Source of the DNA: an uncultured Beijerinckiaceae bacterium
GTDB lineage: Bacteria > Pseudomonadota > Alphaproteobacteria > Rhizobiales > Beijerinckiaceae
DNA length: 11,656 nucleotides
NCBI GenBank assembly: GCA_937873345.1
Contig: CALMRL010000191.1
Coordinates: 1 to 11,656 of the forward strand
Direction of reading: 5' to 3'
The first letter of the stretch is position 1. Every line of letters starts with the position of its first letter. This document shows positions 1 through 9,218 of this stretch, piece after piece. The notes below the pieces were generated by a model that ran no database searches, was not told the origin of the DNA, and was given only the letters and a program-made list of their open reading frames with translations. The position numbers were made by a program, and so were the translations under genes.

Positions 1-2
1 CC

Positions 3-503
3 GCCGAAGCGCTGGCGGCGCTGGGGCACGGGGTCGGCGACCTGCCGATGCCCCCCGTGCTGCAGGCGCTGCCGCGGCTGCAGCGGCTGGTGATGGCCTA
101 CGACATGCACAAGGCGCTGGCGCACGAGCGGCGCCACTACGAGGCCAGCCTGTCGTCGATCATGAAATCCTACCTCGACGAGGGCAGGGGCACCTCGGCG
201 AGGAGCTACGACGCGGCGCTGGCCACCGCACGGGAGGTGCAGCGCGACATCGAGAGCGTCTTCGGCGACGCCGACGTGATCTTGTCCCCCTCCGCCGCCG
301 GCGAGGCGCCGACCGGCCTGCACGCCACCGGCGACCCCGCCTTCAACCGCACTTGGACGCTGCTGCAGCTGCCCTGCCTGACCCTGCCGGCGGGGGTGGG
401 ACCGCACGGCCTGCCGGTCGGCGTGCAGCTCGCTGCGCGCGTCGGCCAGGATGCGCTGCTGCTCGCCGCGGCCTCGGCGCTGGAGGCGGCGCTGGCGAGG
501 TGA
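3..503 (+). CDS. Amidase signature family protein, C-terminal part (5' end outside window)
   Basis: The frame is open from the first bases of the window to a TGA at 501-503, so this is the last 166 codons or so of a longer gene; the Met at base 48 is internal. The C-terminal half of the amidase-signature (AS) fold is recognisable: a segment resembling YxxGRGTSARSYDAAL, then a strand ending DVILSPSAAGEAPTG, then an FNRTWTLLQLPCLTLPAG stretch and GLPVGVQLAA, the usual end of GatA-like amidases. AS enzymes hydrolyse amide bonds with a Ser-cisSer-Lys triad, but that triad lies in the missing N-terminal part and the substrate cannot be told. A biosynthetic-amidase (AtzE-like) or GatA-like role is possible; an asparagine/glutamine-rich GatA signature is not visible. 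The gene ends 9 bases before the stop codon of the convergent methyltransferase. Family assignment is fairly sure, substrate unknown. Confidence 0.8.
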   Translation, partial: AEALAALGHGVGDLPMPPVLQALPRLQRLVMAYDMHKALAHERRHYEASLSSIMKSYLDEGRGTSARSYDAALATAREVQRDIESVFGDADVILSPSAAGEAPTGLHATGDPAFNRTWTLLQLPCLTLPAGVGPHGLPVGVQLAARVGQDALLLAAASALEAALAR

Positions 504-512
504 TCCGCGCCG

Positions 513-1319
513 CTACCGCCGGCCCCGGTATAAGCGGCAGCTTTGCGGTAGGCTGTAGCCTTGGTCGGTGCGGTAAGGTTCCAGCAACTCGTCGAGGCGG
601 CGCCGCAGCGCTTGGCGCCGGTTCTCGTCGAGCGGCTCGATGAGGTGGGCGAACATGCCGACGCCGGCGACGAAGCTCCAGGCGGTCTCGGCGTCGGGGA
701 ATTCGTACTGCCAGCGGAACAGCTCGCTGTCGACACGCCGGATTCCGGCGTCGCGCAACCAGCCCTCGCGCCGGCCCGATTCAGCGAGGTGGTCGAACTG
801 ACCGAAGTCCGGCATGCGCTCGGGTTCGAGCTGGCTGCCGAGCATCTCGATGACCAGGGCGAGGAAGGTGTTGCCGGCCTTGTCCTCCCACACCGCGAAG
901 CTGAAGGCGCCGCCCGGTTTGAGCACGCGCGCCAGCTCGCCGGCGGAGGCGGCGGGATCGCCGAAGAGAAGTAAGCCGAAGCGCGAGATCGCGGCGTCGA
1001 CGCTCGCGTCGCGGAGCCTCAGGCGTTCGATCGGCATCGCCTCGAAGCTCGCGCGGGGCATGCCGTCGGCTTTGCGTCGGGCCACGGCAAGCATCCCCTC
1101 GGCGGGATCGACGCCGAGCAGGCGTAGCGAGGGTTGGCGCCGCGCCAGCGTCAGTCCCGGCTCGCCGGTGCCGCAGGCGAGGTCGAGGACGAGAGCGTCG
1201 GGTGGAAGCGTCGGCAGGCTGGCGAGGATCGCCTCGGTGACCGGCTGGATGTGGGGAAGGAAGCGGTCGTAGGCGGCACCGAGCCGGTCGAAGTGCCCGG
1301 CGTCGAAGGCTGTGCTCAT
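513..1319 (-). CDS. Class I SAM-dependent methyltransferase
   Basis: This 268-residue protein has the Rossmann-like methyltransferase core (Methyltransf_11/25 type). Motif I reads VLDLACGTGEPG (Asp46 onward, numbering from the start chosen here), the acidic end of strand 2 is GVDPAEGM (Asp71), and the post-core segment is ARVLKPGG (about 130-137), followed by FAVWED. There is no signal peptide or membrane segment, so it should be cytosolic. The substrate cannot be predicted; the sequence resembles generic UbiE/COQ5-like small-molecule methyltransferases without a diagnostic feature. An ATG at 1340 would add seven residues, but the ATG at 1319 has a GAGG purine run about 7 bases upstream, so I prefer it. 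The gene is divergent from gyrA and convergent with the amidase, and so is probably transcribed alone. Confidence 0.85.
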   Translation of the reverse strand: MSTAFDAGHFDRLGAAYDRFLPHIQPVTEAILASLPTLPPDALVLDLACGTGEPGLTLARRQPSLRLLGVDPAEGMLAVARRKADGMPRASFEAMPIERLRLRDASVDAAISRFGLLLFGDPAASAGELARVLKPGGAFSFAVWEDKAGNTFLALVIEMLGSQLEPERMPDFGQFDHLAESGRREGWLRDAGIRRVDSELFRWQYEFPDAETAWSFVAGVGMFAHLIEPLDENRRQALRRRLDELLEPYRTDQGYSLPQSCRLYRGRR

Positions 1320-1460
1320 GGTCAGCCTCGTTCGTTGCATCGAGCTGTTGACGGATTACGGCGAAGCGCGTTCGCGAGCTGCGCCGGCCGCTGAGCGTGC
1401 TGGCGGAATCAGCGGCGATTGCCTATATCAACTGCAATCTTTCGCAGCGGATTCAATCTC

Positions 1461-4250
<2,790 letters not shown>

Positions 4251-4258
4251 CGCGAGCC

Positions 4259-4602
4259 ATGGTCGCCGCGAGCTTCGTGCCCATCCTGATGCTGGTATGC
4301 TCCAACCTGTTCATGACGGTCGCGTGGTACGGACACCTGCGCTTCAAGGACAGGGCGCTCTAGCTGGTGGTGCTGGCGAGCTGGGGCATCGCCTTCTTCG
4401 AATACTGGCTCGCCGTCCCGGCCAATCGGATCGGCAGCGCGGTGTTCTCGCCGGCGCAGCTCAAGGCGATCCAGGAAGTCGGTTCGCTGGTTTCTCCGCG
4501 CTCTACCTCGGCCAGAGGGTCACCCTGAACCAAGGGATCGGCTTCGCCCTGATTGCCGCCAGCGCCTTCTTCGTGTTCCGCTCGCCGGCGACGGCGGGAT
4601 GA
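4259..4602 (+). pseudogene. Broken DUF486 (DMT-superfamily, PF04342-type) small membrane protein gene
   Basis: From the ATG at 4259 the frame reads a hydrophobic N-terminus with CSNLFMTVAWYGHLRFKDRAL and then hits TAG at 4361-4363. Past the stop the same frame continues LVVLASWGIAFFEYW, then VPANRIGSAVFSPAQLKAIQEV, the hallmark core of DUF486 proteins (about 110 residues, four helices, function unknown). After the IQEV codons (near 4480) the reading frame changes: the rest of the family pattern, FAGFSALYLGQ to GFALIAASAFFVF, sits in another frame and ends at TGA 4600-4602. Family members as I remember them have a Trp where the TAG lies (TGG to TAG) and about five extra residues (ITLTV-like) at the frameshift, so a 13-base deletion fits. 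Two separate lesions make a real pseudogene more likely than one sequencing error. It starts 9 bases after the gyrA stop and would have been co-transcribed with it. Confidence 0.85.
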
Positions 4603-4678
4603 GGCTGGCCCGGCCGGGCTTGCGTCTGGGGCGCCGCCTCGTGCATAGACCTCGCGTCCTGGCCCTTCGCCGCGAGCA

Positions 4679-5176
4679 TTGAAGACGCGCACCGCCCTCT
4701 ACACCGGCTCGTTCGATCCCCTGACGAACGGCCACGTCGCGGTGATCCGTGCAGCGGCTTCGCTCTGCGAGCGGTTGGTGGTGGCGATCGGCACCCATCC
4801 CGGCAAGCAACCGATGTTCCCGGCCGACGAGCGCCGCGCCTTCATCGAGGCGAGTTGCGGCGCGCTGCCCGGCGGTTGCGCATTGGAGGTGGCGACCTTC
4901 GCCGGTCTCGCCGTCGATGCCGCGCGCGAGCACGGCGCCACCGTGATCGTGCGGGGCCTGCGTGGCGGCGCCGACCTCGACGACGAGATGGCGATGGCGG
5001 GGATGAACGGCGCGATGGCGCCGGGCGTGCAGACGGTGTTCGTGCCCGCGCACCCTCAGGTCCGTCACATTACCGCGACATTGGTCCGGCAGATCGCGAC
5101 GATGGGCGGCGACGTCTCCGGCTTCGTGCCGCCGCCGGTCGCCGCCGCGCTCGCCGCCAAGCTGGCCGGACGCTGA
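4679..5176 (+). CDS. coaD: Phosphopantetheine adenylyltransferase
   Basis: CoaD transfers AMP from ATP to 4'-phosphopantetheine, giving dephospho-CoA, the penultimate step of coenzyme A synthesis, in the cytosol. The 165-residue protein is of normal length (E. coli 159) and carries the nucleotidyltransferase motif GSFDPLTNGH (Gly10-His19, the TxGH signature), Lys43 after the second strand, VRGLR (91-95) and the C-terminal ITATLVR (131-137), a variant of ISSTxxR, followed by MGGDVSGFVPP. The start must be TTG at 4679: the frame has a stop (TAG, 4646-4648) 30 bases earlier with no ATG, GTG or other TTG between, and the core motif begins at residue 8. The ribosome binding site is weak. It lies 28 bases upstream of an exported cyclophilin gene and may be transcribed with it, and possibly from the gyrA promoter. 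Confidence 0.95.
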   Translation: MKTRTALYTGSFDPLTNGHVAVIRAAASLCERLVVAIGTHPGKQPMFPADERRAFIEASCGALPGGCALEVATFAGLAVDAAREHGATVIVRGLRGGADLDDEMAMAGMNGAMAPGVQTVFVPAHPQVRHITATLVRQIATMGGDVSGFVPPPVAAALAAKLAGR

Positions 5177-5204
5177 CGTCCGGTACGAAGGGAAAGAAAG
5201 TCTC

Positions 5205-5759
5205 ATGCCGCTCCATCGCCGCGCCGTCACCGGCGCACTCGCCGCCTCTCTCGTGCTCGGCCTCGCGGCCTCCGCGGCGCCTTCGGCCGATCCCGCCAAC
5301 CAGGTGATCCTCACCACCAAGGACGGCAAGATCACTATCCAGCTGCGGCCCGACCTCGCCCCCAAGGCGGTGGCGCAGATGGAGAAGCTGACGAAGGCCG
5401 GCTTCTACAATGGGCTGAAGTTCCACCGCGTCATCGACGGCTTCATGGCGCAGACCGGCGACCCGACCGGCACCGGCTCCGGCGGCTCCAAGGAGCCCGA
5501 CCTGCCGGCGGAGTTCTCCTCCGCCCCCTTCGAGCGCGGCACGGTCGGCATGGCCCGCACCTCCGACCCGAACTCCGCCAACTCGCAGTTCTTCATCTGC
5601 TTCAAGCCGTCCTCCTTCCTCAACAACCAGTACACGGTGGTGGGACAGGTGATCTCCGGCATGGAGAACGTCGATAAGATCAAGAAGGGCGAGCCGTCCT
5701 CCGGCGAGGTCAGCGACCCGGACAAGATCGTCTCGATGAAGATGGCCAAGGCCAAGTAG
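5205..5759 (+). CDS. Exported cyclophilin-type peptidyl-prolyl cis-trans isomerase
   Basis: Cyclophilins catalyse cis-trans isomerisation of Xaa-Pro bonds in folding proteins. This 184-residue protein starts with an N-terminal export signal: a short basic segment (LHRRAV), a hydrophobic run (about 9-22) and small residues up to ASAAPSA, so cleavage near 24-28 and a periplasmic location are predicted. The two adjacent arginines leave Tat export possible, although the consensus is poor. The mature domain keeps FHRVIDGFMAQTGD, with the catalytic Arg75 and Phe80/Met81/Gln83, then NSANSQFFI (123-131). Phe138 stands where human CypA has Trp121, as in bacterial cyclosporin-insensitive forms. A good ribosome binding site (GAAGGGAAAG) precedes the ATG. 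The downstream cyclophilin at 6177 is a clear paralogue without the signal. Identity sure; whether to call it ppiA is a matter of convention. Confidence 0.93.
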   Translation: MPLHRRAVTGALAASLVLGLAASAAPSADPANQVILTTKDGKITIQLRPDLAPKAVAQMEKLTKAGFYNGLKFHRVIDGFMAQTGDPTGTGSGGSKEPDLPAEFSSAPFERGTVGMARTSDPNSANSQFFICFKPSSFLNNQYTVVGQVISGMENVDKIKKGEPSSGEVSDPDKIVSMKMAKAK

Positions 5760-5766
5760 GCGCATC

Positions 5767-6180
5767 GTGACCGGCGCGGCCATGCTGCGATGGGCCGCCC
5801 GCGTCCTGCCGGCGACCGCCTGCATCGCCGCGCCGCTTCTCGCCGCCGACGCGGCGATCGAGCGGCTCGACGGAATCCCGCCGGCGCTGGCCCGCTGCTG
5901 GCACCCTCTGCACGAAGGCGATGAGGCGACCGTGCGCCTCGCCTTTCGCCGCGACGGCTCCGTGCTCGGCGAGCCGCGCATCACCTACCACAGGAGCGGC
6001 GGCCATGGCGAGGCGGCGCTGAGCGCCTCGCTCGCCGAGGCGGTGCGTGCCTGCACGCCGCTGCGGTTTACGCCGTCGATGGGAGGGGCTATTGCGGGCC
6101 GCGTCCTGTCCATCCGCCTGATCGCACGGCCTCGCGAGCAGCGGGCCGGGCTGGGCGACCATTCTGGAGATCGTGCATGA
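5767..6180 (+). CDS. Small exported protein with TonB/TolA C-terminal-like domain, function unknown
   Basis: I do not recognise a named gene. The 137-residue product has a signal-peptide-like N-terminus (WAARVLPATACIAAPLLAADA), so it is probably periplasmic. The mature part resembles the C-terminal domain of TonB/TolA-type proteins: VRLAFRRDGSVLGEPRI, then SGGHGEAALSASLAEAVRAC, then PLRFTP and a final strand GRVLSIRLIA. Cys44 (ALARCW) and Cys96 (VRAC) could form a disulfide after export. I recall similar short orphan proteins with RCW and GGAIAGR motifs in Hyphomicrobiales, but cannot confirm this here. The first start is GTG at 5767; an ATG at 5782 is an alternative. It begins 7 bases after the exported cyclophilin and its stop overlaps the ATG of the next cyclophilin (ATGA, 6177-6180), so it is embedded in their operon and likely translationally coupled. 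Confidence 0.75.
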   Translation: MTGAAMLRWAARVLPATACIAAPLLAADAAIERLDGIPPALARCWHPLHEGDEATVRLAFRRDGSVLGEPRITYHRSGGHGEAALSASLAEAVRACTPLRFTPSMGGAIAGRVLSIRLIARPREQRAGLGDHSGDRA

Positions 6181-6632
6181 CCGAGGCCGGCAACACACTG
6201 ACGCTGGAGACCACCAAGGGTCCGGTGGTGATCGAGATGCGTCCCGACCTCGCGCCGAACCACGTCGCCCACATCAAGAAGCTCGTCGACGAGAAGTTCT
6301 ACGACGGCATCGTCTTCCACCGCGTCATCGACGGCTTCATGGCGCAGACCGGCTGCCCCAACGGCACCGGCACCGGTGGCTCGAAGTACCCGAACCTCCG
6401 CCAAGAGTTCAACGCCGAGCCGCACGTGCGCGGTACCGCCTCGATGGCGCGCTCGTCGAACCCGGACTCCGCCAACTCCCAGTTCTTCATCTGCTTCGGC
6501 GATGCCCGTTTCCTCGACAAGCAGTACACGGCGTGGGGCAAGGTCGTGTCCGGCATGGAGAACGTCGACAAGATCAAGCGCGGCGAGCCCGTGCGCGACC
6601 CTGACAGGATCGTCTCCGCCTCGATCAGCTGA
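6177..6632 (+). CDS. ppiB: Cytoplasmic cyclophilin-type peptidyl-prolyl cis-trans isomerase
   Basis: This is a 151-residue cyclophilin with no signal peptide, so it is expected in the cytosol, where it would isomerise Xaa-Pro bonds. It carries FHRVIDGFMAQTG with catalytic Arg49 and Phe54, then the NSANSQFFICF-like segment (98-107, here SANSQFFICF) and GMENVDKI (127-133). Phe112 stands at the CypA Trp121 position, typical of bacterial forms. Its ATG overlaps the stop of the preceding small exported protein by four bases. It is clearly homologous to the exported cyclophilin 0.9 kb upstream, including a 39-base identical stretch. The symbol ppiB is given by similarity and location, not from a unique signature. 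Confidence 0.92.
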   Translation: MTEAGNTLTLETTKGPVVIEMRPDLAPNHVAHIKKLVDEKFYDGIVFHRVIDGFMAQTGCPNGTGTGGSKYPNLRQEFNAEPHVRGTASMARSSNPDSANSQFFICFGDARFLDKQYTAWGKVVSGMENVDKIKRGEPVRDPDRIVSASIS

Positions 6633-6646
6633 GTTCGGGCCATCCC

Positions 6647-6666
6647 GAGGGCCGCGCGGCCCCCTC
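6647..6666 (+). promoter_or_regulatory. Hairpin between ppiB and queA
   Basis: In the 52-base gap before queA, GAGGG (6647-6651) can pair with CCCTC (6662-6666), with two further C-G pairs inside and a small bulge. No T-run follows, so it is a poor intrinsic terminator; it could act as a partial terminator or mRNA stability element. No preQ1 riboswitch-like sequence is evident. Chance formation in GC-rich DNA is quite possible. Confidence 0.25.
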
Positions 6667-6684
6667 GTGCTTCTCACCGTAGCG

Positions 6685-7743
6685 ATGCGCGTCGACCACT
6701 TCGACTTCGAGCTGCCTGACGATCGCATCGCGCTGCGTCCGGCCGAGCCGCGCGAAGCGGCGCGCCTCCTCGAGGTCGACGCCGCGCTGAGCGACCGCAC
6801 GCTCGCCGATCTCCCTTCCCTTCTGCGCCCCGGTGACGCGCTGGTCGTCAACGACACGCGCGTCATCCCCGCGAGGCTTTCCGGCACCCGTCGTCGCGGC
6901 GAAGCGACGGCTCGCATCGAGGCCACCCTGCACAAGCGCGAGGGCGCCGAACGATGGCTCGCCTTCATCCGCCCGGCGAAGAAGCTGCAGCTCGGCGAGA
7001 CCGTCCAGTTCGGGACCCCCGACGCGCCGCTCGACGCCCTCTGCCTCGCCCGCAACGGCGAGGGCGAGGGGCTGCTCGGCTTCTCCGCGGCCGGCGCGGC
7101 TCTCGACGAGGCGTTGCGCTGCCACGGCACGATGCCTCTGCCGCCCTACATCGCCGGTCGCCGCACCGCCGACACGCATGACGATGCCGACTACCAGACC
7201 CTGTTCGCCGACCGCCCCGGCGCCGTGGCCGCGCCGACCGCCGGATTGCACTTCACCCCCGCGCTTCTCGCCGCCATCGCCGCGCGTGGCGTGACGCTGG
7301 TGCGCCTCACCCTGCACGTCGGCGCCGGCACCTTTCTGCCGGTCAAGGCGGAGGACACGGCCGACCACCGCATGCACGCGGAATGGGGCGAGATCGACGC
7401 CGCCGCGGCCGACACGCTGAATCGCCTGCGCCGCGCCGGCGGCCGGGTCGTCGCCGCCGGCACCACCAGCTTGCGCCTGCTGGAATCCGCTGCCGGTGAG
7501 GACGGCATGGTCCGGCCTTTCTCCGGCGACACCAGGATCTTCATCACGCCGGGGTACCGCTTCCGCGCGGTCGACGCGCTGTTCACCAACTTCCACCTGC
7601 CGCGCTCGACCCTGTTCATGCTGGTCTCGGCCTTTGCCGGCCTGGAGCGGATGCGCGCCGCCTACGCGCACGCCATCGCCGCGGGCTATCGCTTCTACTC
7701 CTACGGCGACGCCTGCTTCCTGCACCGGGCGGACGCGAGGTGA
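6685..7743 (+). CDS. queA: S-adenosylmethionine:tRNA ribosyltransferase-isomerase
   Basis: QueA uses the ribosyl part of S-adenosylmethionine to convert 7-aminomethyl-7-deazaguanine in tRNA to epoxyqueuosine, the step after TGT in queuosine synthesis. The 352-residue product matches the family's usual length. It begins with FDFELPDDRIALRP, keeps NDTRVIPARL near residue 55, AAPTAGLHFTPALL, LHVGAGTFLPVK followed by HRMHAEW, and FHLPRSTLFMLVSAFAG near the end, all highly conserved QueA segments. The ATG at 6685 fits the family N-terminus; an in-frame GTG at 6667 would add six residues and is less likely. Its stop overlaps the GTG start of tgt by four bases (GTGA, 7740-7743), so the two queuosine enzymes are translationally coupled. 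Confidence 0.96.
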   Translation: MRVDHFDFELPDDRIALRPAEPREAARLLEVDAALSDRTLADLPSLLRPGDALVVNDTRVIPARLSGTRRRGEATARIEATLHKREGAERWLAFIRPAKKLQLGETVQFGTPDAPLDALCLARNGEGEGLLGFSAAGAALDEALRCHGTMPLPPYIAGRRTADTHDDADYQTLFADRPGAVAAPTAGLHFTPALLAAIAARGVTLVRLTLHVGAGTFLPVKAEDTADHRMHAEWGEIDAAAADTLNRLRRAGGRVVAAGTTSLRLLESAAGEDGMVRPFSGDTRIFITPGYRFRAVDALFTNFHLPRSTLFMLVSAFAGLERMRAAYAHAIAAGYRFYSYGDACFLHRADAR

Positions 7744-8888
7744 GCGAACGCTCCTTCGCCTTCCGACTGCTCGCCCAAGACGGCGCGGCGCGCCGCGGCG
7801 AGATCGCCACCGCGCGGGGCACGATTCAAACGCCGGCCTTCATGCCGGTTGGCACCGCGGCGACCATCAAGGCGATGCACCCGCACGAGGTGCGGGCATC
7901 CGGCGCTGACATCCTGCTCGGCAACGTCTACCACCTGATGCTGCGTCCCGGCGCCGAGCGCGTCGCCGAACTCGGCGGCCTACACCGCTTCATGAATTGG
8001 CCGCATCCGATCCTGACTGACAGCGGCGGCTTCCAGGTGATGAGCCTCGCCAAGCTGCGGGTGCTCGACGAGACCGGCGTCACCTTCCAATCGCACATCG
8101 ACGGCTCGCGCCACCACCTCTCCCCAGAGCGCTCGATCGCGATCCAGCGCCTGCTGGGTTCCGACATCCAGATGCAGTTCGACGAGTGCCTCGCCCTGCC
8201 GGCGAGCGATGCCGAAGTGGAGCGGGCGATGCGGCTGTCGCTGCGTTGGGCCGAGCGCTCGAAAACGGCGTTCTGGAACGATCGGAATTCGCCCCGCGAC
8301 CACGCCCTGTTCGGCATCGTTCAGGGCGGCGTGTCCGAGGCTCTGCGCCGCGACAGCGCCGAGGCGCTGGTGGCGATGGGTTTCGACGGCTACGCCGTCG
8401 GCGGCCTCGCGGTCGGCGAGCCGCAGGAGGTGATGCTGCGCACCGTTCAAGCGACGCTCGCGCATTTGCCGCGGGACAGGCCCCGCTACCTGATGGGCGT
8501 CGGCACGCCGGCCGACATGCTGGAAAGCGTCGCGCGCGGCATCGACATGTTCGATTGCGTGATGCCGACCCGCGCCGGGCGCCACGGCCAGGCCTTCACG
8601 CGCTTCGGCAAGGTGAACCTGCGCAACGCCCGCCACGCCGCCGATCCTCGTCCGCTCGACCCGGACGCCTCCTGCTCGGCGGCGCGCCTGTACAGCCGCG
8701 CCTATCTCCACCACCTCGTCAAGTCCGGGGAGATCCTCGGCATGATGCTGCTGACGGCGATCAACGTCGGCTACTACCAAGAATTGATGCGCGGGCTGCG
8801 CGAGGCGATCGAGGTCGGCAGTTTCGCCGCGACGCGCGAGGCGATCCTGGAGGGCTGGCAGAGCGGCGAGCCGGACGCAACGGTGTGA
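7740..8888 (+). CDS. tgt: tRNA-guanine transglycosylase (queuine/preQ1 type)
   Basis: TGT swaps guanine 34 of tRNAs with GUN anticodons for preQ1, the entry step of queuosine into tRNA. The 382-residue protein has TPAFMPVGTAATIKAM, the base-binding LTDSGGFQVMSL with Asp94, FGIVQGG, GGLAVGE, and FDCVMPTRAGRHG with the nucleophile Asp272. The C-terminal zinc site is largely missing. Aligned with the Zymomonas enzyme ligands Cys318, Cys320, Cys323 and His349, this protein has Ala310, Cys312, Ala315 and Ile341, although the surrounding YSRAYLHHLVKSGEILG is intact. I recall other Hyphomicrobiales TGTs with similar losses, so the enzyme is probably active without the usual tetrahedral zinc site; this is not verified. 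It starts with GTG, overlapping the queA stop. Two hairpins follow the gene. Confidence 0.95.
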   Translation: MSERSFAFRLLAQDGAARRGEIATARGTIQTPAFMPVGTAATIKAMHPHEVRASGADILLGNVYHLMLRPGAERVAELGGLHRFMNWPHPILTDSGGFQVMSLAKLRVLDETGVTFQSHIDGSRHHLSPERSIAIQRLLGSDIQMQFDECLALPASDAEVERAMRLSLRWAERSKTAFWNDRNSPRDHALFGIVQGGVSEALRRDSAEALVAMGFDGYAVGGLAVGEPQEVMLRTVQATLAHLPRDRPRYLMGVGTPADMLESVARGIDMFDCVMPTRAGRHGQAFTRFGKVNLRNARHAADPRPLDPDASCSAARLYSRAYLHHLVKSGEILGMMLLTAINVGYYQELMRGLREAIEVGSFAATREAILEGWQSGEPDATV

Positions 8889-8895
8889 GAAAGGC

Positions 8896-8929
8896 GAAGG
8901 CGGAGCCCCGCGCGGGGCGCCCCGCCTTC
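8896..8929 (+). terminator. Strong two-part hairpin after tgt
   Basis: GAAGGCGG (8896-8903) pairs perfectly with CCGCCTTC (8922-8929), and inside it GCCCC (8905-8909) pairs with GGGGC (8914-8918) around a GCGC loop. It lies 7 bases after the tgt stop, at the end of the plus-strand gene group. No T-run follows directly, so termination may be partial or it may protect the 3' end of the mRNA. Confidence 0.5.
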
Positions 8930-8947
8930 GACCCGTCGCCGCTGCTT

Positions 8948-8979
8948 CGACCCGCGTACGGGTCGGCCGGCGATCTTTT
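8948..8979 (+). terminator. Second hairpin with downstream T-run after tgt
   Basis: A perfect 7-bp stem CGACCCG/CGGGTCG (8948-8954 with 8959-8965) closes a CGTA loop, and a short T-run (8976-8979, CTTTTCC) lies about ten bases further on. The spacing is too long for a classic intrinsic terminator, but together with the hairpin just upstream it probably ends transcription of the queA-tgt group. A 10-base word, CTTCGACCCG, occurs twice here (8926 and 8945), so the 3' arm could alternatively pair with the earlier copy. Confidence 0.4.
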
Positions 8980-9158
8980 CCTCTCGAGACCTGGTCGGCA
9001 GCCGATGCGAGCACAGCCAGCCATGCATTCAGGTGCCATCGGCCATTCCCTGAGCGGGCAGACCCTAAGGCAGCAGCACCTGCCTGTCATCAGACCGTCA
9101 TGCCGAAACTCTGCTCGAATGATGCGACCCTTCCACCCGCGGCCGCATCGCCACCTGC
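8980..9158. other. Non-coding stretch between tgt and thrB
   Basis: Most of the 330-base gap 8889-9218 beyond the two hairpins shows no gene I can support. Open frames that cross it are extensions of shadow frames of the neighbours and show no recognisable protein motif or ribosome binding site. I see no tRNA-like cloverleaf and no long repeats. Base composition looks locally less GC-skewed by codon position than the genes, consistent with intergenic DNA. Confidence 0.5.
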
Positions 9159-9187
9159 TTGTCGTCGGCCGCGCGGCGCGGCATACG
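9159..9187 (+). promoter_or_regulatory. Possible promoter upstream of thrB
   Basis: TTGTCG at 9159-9164 (four of six matches to TTGACA) is followed after 17 bases by CATACG at 9182-9187 (three of six to TATAAT). Transcription would begin near 9194, just before the GGAGA at 9204-9208 and the TTG at 9219. The match is weak and rests on position as much as on sequence. Confidence 0.25.
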
Positions 9188-9218
9188 GCATCATCGACGC
9201 AGTGGAGAATCGCGAGCC

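Noticed and set aside
4259..4602. Programmed recoding (stop readthrough plus frameshift) of the DUF486 gene
   Set aside because: There is no slippery sequence at the frame change, and about five family residues appear to be missing there, which points to a deletion and not recoding.
4608..4619. GCCCGGCCGGGC palindrome after the DUF486 pseudogene, considered as a terminator
   Set aside because: Only a 4-bp stem with a 4-base loop and two following T residues; too short to support in DNA this GC-rich.
6633..6684. A preQ1 riboswitch ahead of queA-tgt
   Set aside because: The 52-base gap lacks the A-rich tail and small H-type pseudoknot pattern of known preQ1 aptamers; only a GC hairpin is seen.
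6625..7725. 366-codon minus-strand frame opposite queA
   Set aside because: Antisense shadow of a clear queA; no recognisable motif or ribosome binding site.
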